Below are positions 58,087-64,000 of a DNA stretch of 64,000 bases, in pieces. Made by a program: the position numbers and the translations under genes. The first letter of the stretch is position 1; every line of letters begins with the position of its first letter. The notes beneath the pieces were generated by a model, which was not told the origin of the DNA, did no database searches, and worked only from the letters and a program-made list of their open reading frames with translations. Source of the stretch: Corynebacterium aurimucosum ATCC 700975 (GTDB lineage Bacteria > Actinomycetota > Actinomycetes > Mycobacteriales > Mycobacteriaceae); contig NC_012590.1 in the NCBI RefSeq assembly GCF_000022905.1, positions 1,426,001 through 1,490,000 on the forward strand, read 5' to 3'.

Positions 58087-58158
58087 GGACCTGACCCCTG
58101 TTTGGTAGACACCTGATATCCAGCCCAGTTGGGTTGGGAAGAAAGGTAATCTACCACC

Positions 58159-58458
58159 ATGCCTAGGTACTCCGAACAGTTCAAACGTGATGCTGTGGCC
58201 CTCTACGAAAACAATGAGGACCTCTCACTTCACGCGGCTTCAGCAGAGCTTGGAGTCAATCGCTCCTCACTTTATTCCTGGATCAAGCAGTACGGCACCG
58301 GAAAGCGTGCCCGCACGAAGACCATGCGTGACAAGACTCAGGCGACAACCGATTCTGAGCGGATCCGCCAGCTAGAAAAAGAAAACGCAAAGCTGCGCGA
58401 AGAACGCGACATCCTGCGCAAGGCCGCGAAATATTTTGCCGAAGAGACACGCTGGTAA
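58159..58458 (+). CDS. IS3-family transposase OrfA (HTH), copy 1
   Basis: 99 residues. N-terminal helix-turn-helix MPRYSEQFKRDAVALYENNE ... LHAASAELGVNRSSLYSWIKQ, and a C-terminal leucine-zipper-like helix (IRQLEKENAKLREERDILRK). Typical OrfA of an IS3-family element; it binds the terminal repeats. OrfB lies in the -1 frame. Confidence 0.93.
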   Translation: MPRYSEQFKRDAVALYENNEDLSLHAASAELGVNRSSLYSWIKQYGTGKRARTKTMRDKTQATTDSERIRQLEKENAKLREERDILRKAAKYFAEETRW

Positions 58459-58508
58459 TCCGCTTCCAGTTTGTCGATGACCACCGAACCGAATACTCGG
58501 TCAAGCGG

Positions 58509-59351
58509 ATGTGCCACGTGTTAAAGCTCAATCGCTCCTCGTTCTACAAATGGGTCAACACCCGCGAAAAACGCAGGTTAAAGACGTGTTCCGATGCCCT
58601 TATTGGTGCGAGAATCAAGACCATCTTCGATAATGAGCACGGGCTTTATGGTGCTAAACGCATCGCTGCAAGCCTCAACGACGATACGGACTTTCCTCCG
58701 ATCAATCACAAGAAGGTCGCACGCATCATGAAATCCATGGGGCTAAAAGGCTTTACTAAACGGCGTCGATGCATCACCACCAGGCGCAAGCCTGGCCGTC
58801 GAGTCATGCCAGATTTAATAGGCCGCAAATTCACAGCTGACAGGCCAAACCACGTCTACGTAGGCGATATCACCTACCTGCCGTGTAAGGGCGGCAAGAA
58901 CATGTACCTAGCCACGGTCATTGACGTTTACTCACGCAAGCTCGTCGGCCATGCACTCGCTGACCACATGCGGGTATCGCTGGTTATCGAAGCTTTATCT
59001 CATGCCAGAAAAGTCCGCGGAAGCCTTAAAGGGGCAATTTTCCATTCCGATCACGGCAGTGTGTACACCTCACAAGCATTTAGAGAGCACTGCGCTGTAC
59101 TTGGTGTTCGCCAATCCATGGGAGCAGTGGGAACGAGTGCCGATAATGCCCTGGCAGAATCATTTAACGCCACCCTAAAGCGTGAAGTTCTGCGTGATCG
59201 GAAAGTCTTTGACAATCCCATCATCTGCCGCCAAGAAGTCTTCCGATGGTGCATGCGCTACAACACGCGCAGACGACACTCCTGGTGCAACCTTCTAGCC
59301 CCCGATGACTTCGAAGAACTCACATCAGCTACACTGACCCAAGCAGCATAG
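58509..59351 (+). CDS. IS3-family transposase OrfB (DDE integrase), copy 1
   Basis: 280 residues from the first ATG, but the frame opens earlier and reads RFQFVDDHRTEYSVKRMCHV upstream, so it is probably made as an OrfAB fusion by -1 frameshifting near 58,430. The DDE catalytic core is intact: NHVYVGDITYLP (Asp), IFHSDHGSVYTSQAF (Asp), SADNALAESFNATLKRE (Glu). It excises and inserts the element. Identical protein to the partial copy at 63276-64000. Confidence 0.93.
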   Translation: MCHVLKLNRSSFYKWVNTREKRRLKTCSDALIGARIKTIFDNEHGLYGAKRIAASLNDDTDFPPINHKKVARIMKSMGLKGFTKRRRCITTRRKPGRRVMPDLIGRKFTADRPNHVYVGDITYLPCKGGKNMYLATVIDVYSRKLVGHALADHMRVSLVIEALSHARKVRGSLKGAIFHSDHGSVYTSQAFREHCAVLGVRQSMGAVGTSADNALAESFNATLKREVLRDRKVFDNPIICRQEVFRWCMRYNTRRRHSWCNLLAPDDFEELTSATLTQAA

Positions 59352-59387
59352 CTAACCCCCGACGTGTCTACCTTCCGGGGGTCAGGC

Positions 59388-59714
59388 CCCATTGGGGCCC
59401 ACAACACCGCACACACAACCCCTACCAAGTATCACATGCACACGGTTTAGCCTCATCCACGTTCGTTCGCCACTACTAGCAGAATCATAATTTTATTTTC
59501 TTCTCCTACGGGTACTGAGATGTTTCACTTCCCCGCGTAAACCCCCACAACAGCTATGAATTCACTGAAGGGTAACACCCCATAACAGGTGCCAGGTTTC
59601 CCCATTCGGACATCCTCGGATCAACGCTTTATTGACAACTCCCCGAGGCTTAACGCAGCCTTACACGTCCTTCATCGGCTCAGCATGCCAAGGCATCCAC
59701 CATGCGCCCTAAAT
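59388..59714 (-). rRNA. rrl: 23S rRNA, 5' part (interrupted)
   Basis: About 327 nt of the 23S 5' end; minus strand begins with the conserved GGGCGCATGGTGGATGCCTTGGCA region (first 20: gggcgcatggtggatgcctt). Separated from the rest of the gene by the 1.3-kb element. The 5' boundary is approximate. Confidence 0.92.
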
Positions 59715-60185
59715 AACGAACACACAACCAACACAACAACCACCACAAACATGGCGGAAGTCAAACCGTGCTGGTGTGAACACACAAAACACAAAAGAAC
59801 AAAGAAATCACACAAACCACAACCCACCACCAACACAAAAGAAGATGGCAAGCACATGGTTTAATGCTCGCGTCCACTATACAGTTCTCACACAACACCC
59901 CACACAACCCAACAACCACACCCCTAAAAGGCAAAGCAGTTACTGAAACTTATGTGGGTTACAACCAGGGAACAATGCCCCAGACACCCAACAATGCACC
60001 ACGTACTTTTTTTAAAAACAGACACTCAACAAGTGCCGCGTTAGCTAAATAATTATTCTGGTTAAGATGTATCTCCACCCGATTAACTTACGGTGGCAGC
60101 AAAACTTTTGTTTACTCAACCACCACACCATGAAACAAACTCATGGCTATAAGCACCAACTGGTGCCACATAAAATGCTCCTTAG
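59715..60185 (-). other. 16S–23S internal transcribed spacer
   Basis: About 470 bp of A/C-rich (plus strand) sequence between the two rRNA genes. No tRNA gene was found in it, as is usual for corynebacteria. No gene called. Confidence 0.85.
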
Positions 60186-60794
<609 letters not shown>

Positions 60795-60854
60795 TGAGGT
60801 TACCCTCGTTTAGTGGACACCCTATTTGTACGGATCTTGTGTCCGTAAGAGAGG

Positions 60855-61172
60855 ATGTTCATTGTGAGTCAACAGCGCAAGAAGTACACGCCTGAGTACC
60901 GGCGTGAAGCCGCGAACCTGGTAATCGAGTCAGAGCGCCCGATTGCCCATGTGGCTAAAGAGATTGGTGTTTCCGCCGGGCTTTTAGGCCGGTGGGTCAA
61001 ACTAGAGCGTGAACGCCGAGGAGCCTCGGATGGGATGAGTGAGGCTGATCTTCGTGCTGAGAATGCTCGTCTGCGCCGTGAGTTGGCGGAAGCCAAGATG
61101 GATAACGAGTTTTTGTCAAAAGCGACAGCCTTCTTCGCCGCGAAGCAACGCGAGCAGAAAAGTTCGAACTAA
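60855..61172 (+). CDS. IS3-family transposase OrfA, 16S-inserted element
   Basis: Up to 105 residues (a GTG at 60864 gives the typical MSQQRKKYTPEYRREAANLV). HTH: AHVAKEIGVSAGLLGRWVKL, and a C-terminal leucine-zipper-like helix with LRAENARLRRELAEAKMDNE. It ends in TAATG, overlapping the OrfB ATG. A GAAAAG stretch at 61157-61162 is a candidate -1 slippage site. Confidence 0.93.
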   Translation: MFIVSQQRKKYTPEYRREAANLVIESERPIAHVAKEIGVSAGLLGRWVKLERERRGASDGMSEADLRAENARLRRELAEAKMDNEFLSKATAFFAAKQREQKSSN

Positions 61173-62071
61173 TGCAGCAGGAGAAGGCGAACTACAGCAT
61201 CAAGCGCATGGCACGACTATTAAAAGTATCTCGGTCTGGATACTACAAATGGGCCCATGTGCAGCAGAAACGACTATCCGGAAAGGATGATCGGGCAGCA
61301 TTTTACGATGATGTTGACCGTAAGATTCATCAGATTTGGAAAGACTCTGATGAGGTTTATGGTGCTCCGCGGATCACCGCAGAGCTCGCCGAGCGCTACC
61401 GCATTTCGCTTAACCGTAAGACTGTGGCGAAGCGGATGCGCATGATGGGCATTGAAGGGATTTCACCGCGTGCCTTTGTCCCGGTGACTACAATCCAAGC
61501 CAAGCGTAAGTCGAGTCTTCCTGACCTGGTCAAGCGCATGTTTGATACTGGTGAGCTCAACCGGGTGTGGATGTCGGATATTACCTACCTTCGCACCGGT
61601 GAGGGCTGGCTGTATTTGTGCGCGGTCCGCGATGGTCATTCCCGCAGGGTATTGGGCTGGGCTATGGATAGCGTGCAAGACACAAGTTTGGTCGAACGGG
61701 CCCTGCGGATGGCGCATACACTGCGCGGTGATGTTCCTGATGGGCTGGTGTTTCACGCTGACCGCGGAACGCAATTTACCAGTGAGAAGCTCTGGGAGGT
61801 CTGCAGCAGACTGGGCATTGCTCAGTCTGTGGGGCGTACTGGTGTGTGCTTCGATAACGCGATGGCTGAGTCGTTCTGGTCGACGCTAAAGACTGAATTC
61901 TACGACCGTAAGCGCTGGGCGAGCCGTGATGCTGCACGCAAGGCTGTTGCCTACTGGATTGAAGTCGTCTACAACCGTCGGCGCCGGCACTCTGCACTCG
62001 GAATGGTCAGCCCCGTCGACTTCGAGAACCACGCCGGCGCAATCAACAGCAGAAAAGAAATAGCTGCCTAA
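61172..62071 (+). CDS. IS3-family transposase OrfB (DDE integrase), 16S-inserted element
   Basis: 299 residues. HTH_21 region (YSIKRMARLLKVSRSGYYKW) then DDE core: VWMSDITYLRTGEG (Asp), VFHADRGTQFTSEKL (Asp), NAMAESFWSTLKTEFYDRK (Glu). The Asp-Asp-Glu set is complete, so the enzyme looks active. Its frame is -1 relative to OrfA and the upstream frame reads EKFELM, consistent with an OrfAB fusion. Confidence 0.94.
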   Translation: MQQEKANYSIKRMARLLKVSRSGYYKWAHVQQKRLSGKDDRAAFYDDVDRKIHQIWKDSDEVYGAPRITAELAERYRISLNRKTVAKRMRMMGIEGISPRAFVPVTTIQAKRKSSLPDLVKRMFDTGELNRVWMSDITYLRTGEGWLYLCAVRDGHSRRVLGWAMDSVQDTSLVERALRMAHTLRGDVPDGLVFHADRGTQFTSEKLWEVCSRLGIAQSVGRTGVCFDNAMAESFWSTLKTEFYDRKRWASRDAARKAVAYWIEVVYNRRRRHSALGMVSPVDFENHAGAINSRKEIAA

Positions 62072-62117
62072 CCACTAGGTAGCTCCACTACGTGTCCACG
62101 ATTTGCGGGCAACCCCA

Positions 62118-63032
<915 letters not shown>

Positions 63033-63239
63033 AGGCCGTGAAAAGCCCAAACCTAGTCAAAAAGACAAACCAAACCATGCACAGCATGGACTGGCTATCC
63101 AAAAATTACATAAAGAAAAAATCCAAAAACCAACCCCCAACCCGACGGGGCAAAAAAGAGGCTGGCCTAGTTAGAAGATTTTAAACAATTATGCCCAAAC
63201 AACTTATGTTATTTACAATGACGCCGCTTGAAAGAAAGG
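63033..63239 (-). promoter_or_regulatory. rRNA operon leader, cut short by an IS
   Basis: An AT-rich minus-strand leader upstream of 16S with a possible TAAAAT -10-like hexamer near 63,180 (TTTAAAATC). The upstream side is interrupted at 63239/63240 by the second copy of the IS found in 23S, so the native promoter region may be displaced. Confidence 0.4.
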
Positions 63240-64000
63240 GCCTGACCCCCGGAAGGTAGACACGTCGGGGGTTAGCTATGCTGCTTGGGTCAGTGTAGCT
63301 GATGTGAGTTCTTCGAAGTCATCGGGGGCTAGAAGGTTGCACCAGGAGTGTCGTCTGCGCGTGTTGTAGCGCATGCACCATCGGAAGACTTCTTGGCGGC
63401 AGATGATGGGATTGTCAAAGACTTTCCGATCACGCAGAACTTCACGCTTTAGGGTGGCGTTAAATGATTCTGCCAGGGCATTATCGGCACTCGTTCCCAC
63501 TGCTCCCATGGATTGGCGAACACCAAGTACAGCGCAGTGCTCTCTAAATGCTTGTGAGGTGTACACACTGCCGTGATCGGAATGGAAAATTGCCCCTTTA
63601 AGGCTTCCGCGGACTTTTCTGGCATGAGATAAAGCTTCGATAACCAGCGATACCCGCATGTGGTCAGCGAGTGCATGGCCGACGAGTTTGCGTGAGTAAA
63701 CGTCAATGACCGTGGCTAGGTACATGTTCTTGCCGCCCTTACACGGCAGGTAGGTGATATCGCCTACGTAGACGTGGTTTGGCCTGTCAGCTGTGAATTT
63801 GCGGCCTATTAAATCTGGCATGACTCGACGGCCAGGCTTGCGCCTGGTGGTGATGCATCGACGCCGTTTAGTAAAGCCTTTTAGCCCCATGGATTTCATG
63901 ATGCGTGCGACCTTCTTGTGATTGATCGGAGGAAAGTCCGTATCGTCGTTGAGGCTTGCAGCGATGCGTTTAGCACCATAAAGCCCGTGCTCATTATCGA
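63240..64000 (-). mobile_element. IS3-family insertion sequence (copy 2, partial)
   Basis: The right end (cctgacccccggaaggtaga, as in copy 1) starts here and the element runs off the window. It is on the minus strand, inverted relative to copy 1. Over the 760 visible bases I found one base difference, g58940 versus the matching t63687 on the other strand, which does not change the protein. Confidence 0.93.
63276..64000 (-). CDS. IS3-family transposase OrfB, copy 2 (5' end beyond window)
   Basis: The frame is open from 64000 (TIFDNEHGLYGAKR-like start in copy 1) to the stop at 63276. The visible protein has the same DDE motifs as copy 1 (VYVGDITYLP, FHSDHGSVYTSQ, NALAESFNATLK) and is identical to it over all the residues present. 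Confidence 0.93.
   Translation of the reverse strand, partial: DNEHGLYGAKRIAASLNDDTDFPPINHKKVARIMKSMGLKGFTKRRRCITTRRKPGRRVMPDLIGRKFTADRPNHVYVGDITYLPCKGGKNMYLATVIDVYSRKLVGHALADHMRVSLVIEALSHARKVRGSLKGAIFHSDHGSVYTSQAFREHCAVLGVRQSMGAVGTSADNALAESFNATLKREVLRDRKVFDNPIICRQEVFRWCMRYNTRRRHSWCNLLAPDDFEELTSATLTQAA

Larger units (their letters stand above)
58087..59387 (+). mobile_element. IS3-family insertion sequence (copy 1) inside 23S rRNA
   Basis: About 1.3 kb. Terminal inverted repeats: cctgacccctgtttggtagacac at the left (first 20 bases cctgacccctgtttggtaga) and cctgacccccggaaggtaga read inward at the right, followed by acac in each. The flanks carry CCCAT at 58082-58086 and 59388-59392, a probable 5-bp target duplication; the exact ends are uncertain by 2-3 bp. 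It carries orfA and orfB. Inserted opposite to rRNA transcription. Confidence 0.88.
60795..62117 (+). mobile_element. Second, different IS3-family element inside 16S rRNA
   Basis: 1323 bp with TG...CA ends. The inverted repeats are tgaggttaccctcgtttagt (then ggacac) at the left and tggggttgcccgcaaatcgt (then ggacac) at the right, 26 bp with seven mismatches. The 4-bp target duplication GCGG is perfect at 60791-60794 and 62118-62121. The insertion lies in the 16S stretch around E. coli position 930. It encodes orfA and orfB in the frame arrangement of IS3 elements. Confidence 0.95.

Noticed and set aside
59715..60185. Possible tRNA in the 16S–23S spacer
   Set aside because: No cloverleaf could be folded; corynebacterial spacers usually lack tRNAs.

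Overview
The window is chromosomal DNA of a Corynebacterium species. Evidence: the conserved secA2–odhI–ftsR–DUF151–merR cluster, the steA/steB–recN–nadK–tlyA and scpA/scpB–pldP–xerD blocks, an OdhI that matches the Corynebacterium glutamicum protein in length and phosphorylation motif, a fairly high GC content, and several leaderless-type promoters (a TANNNT -10 box about 6-7 nt before ATG). I do not name a species.

Layout. 1-12,996: transport and central metabolism, with a truncated MHS-type MFS transporter, a BASS symporter, a D-lactate/2-hydroxyacid dehydrogenase, a degenerate Cfa-like protein, ndh, thiD, corA and gnd. 13,000-18,900: a DUF222/HNH endonuclease, a membrane protein, a DEAD-box helicase operon and a VWA-like protein. 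19,000-24,300 (minus strand): merR, DUF151, ftsR, odhI and secA2, linking cell division, TCA-cycle control and accessory secretion. 24,400-32,500: a hydrolase/OsmC fusion, ychJ, tRNA-Pro(GGG), a tandem-TetR regulator, a small Rv0909-like protein, a solitary adenine methyltransferase, a lipoprotein esterase and a methyltransferase. 32,600-36,070: an ABC exporter plus two-component system cassette whose ATPase gene carries an in-frame TAG. 36,076-37,461: dcuB. 37,674-53,924 (minus strand): a long housekeeping run: der-cmk-rluB-scpB-scpA-pldP, a secreted protein, xerD-nudix-steB-steA-recN-nadK-tlyA, a small ORF, a HAD phosphatase and a TPR-like protein, many of them translationally coupled.

55,000-64,000: an rRNA operon on the minus strand (16S-23S-5S) that is broken by insertion sequences. 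One IS3-family element lies inside the 23S gene, a different IS3-family element with a clean 4-bp target duplication lies inside the 16S gene, and a second, inverted copy of the first element sits just upstream of the 16S leader and runs out of the window. Neither large rRNA could be made intact from this operon, so other rrn copies must supply the cell, unless this is an assembly artefact. This is the most unusual structure in the window.

A 110-bp dispersed palindromic repeat occurs twice (1331-1440 and 54,881-54,990). I saw no CRISPR array, prophage or plasmid replication genes.
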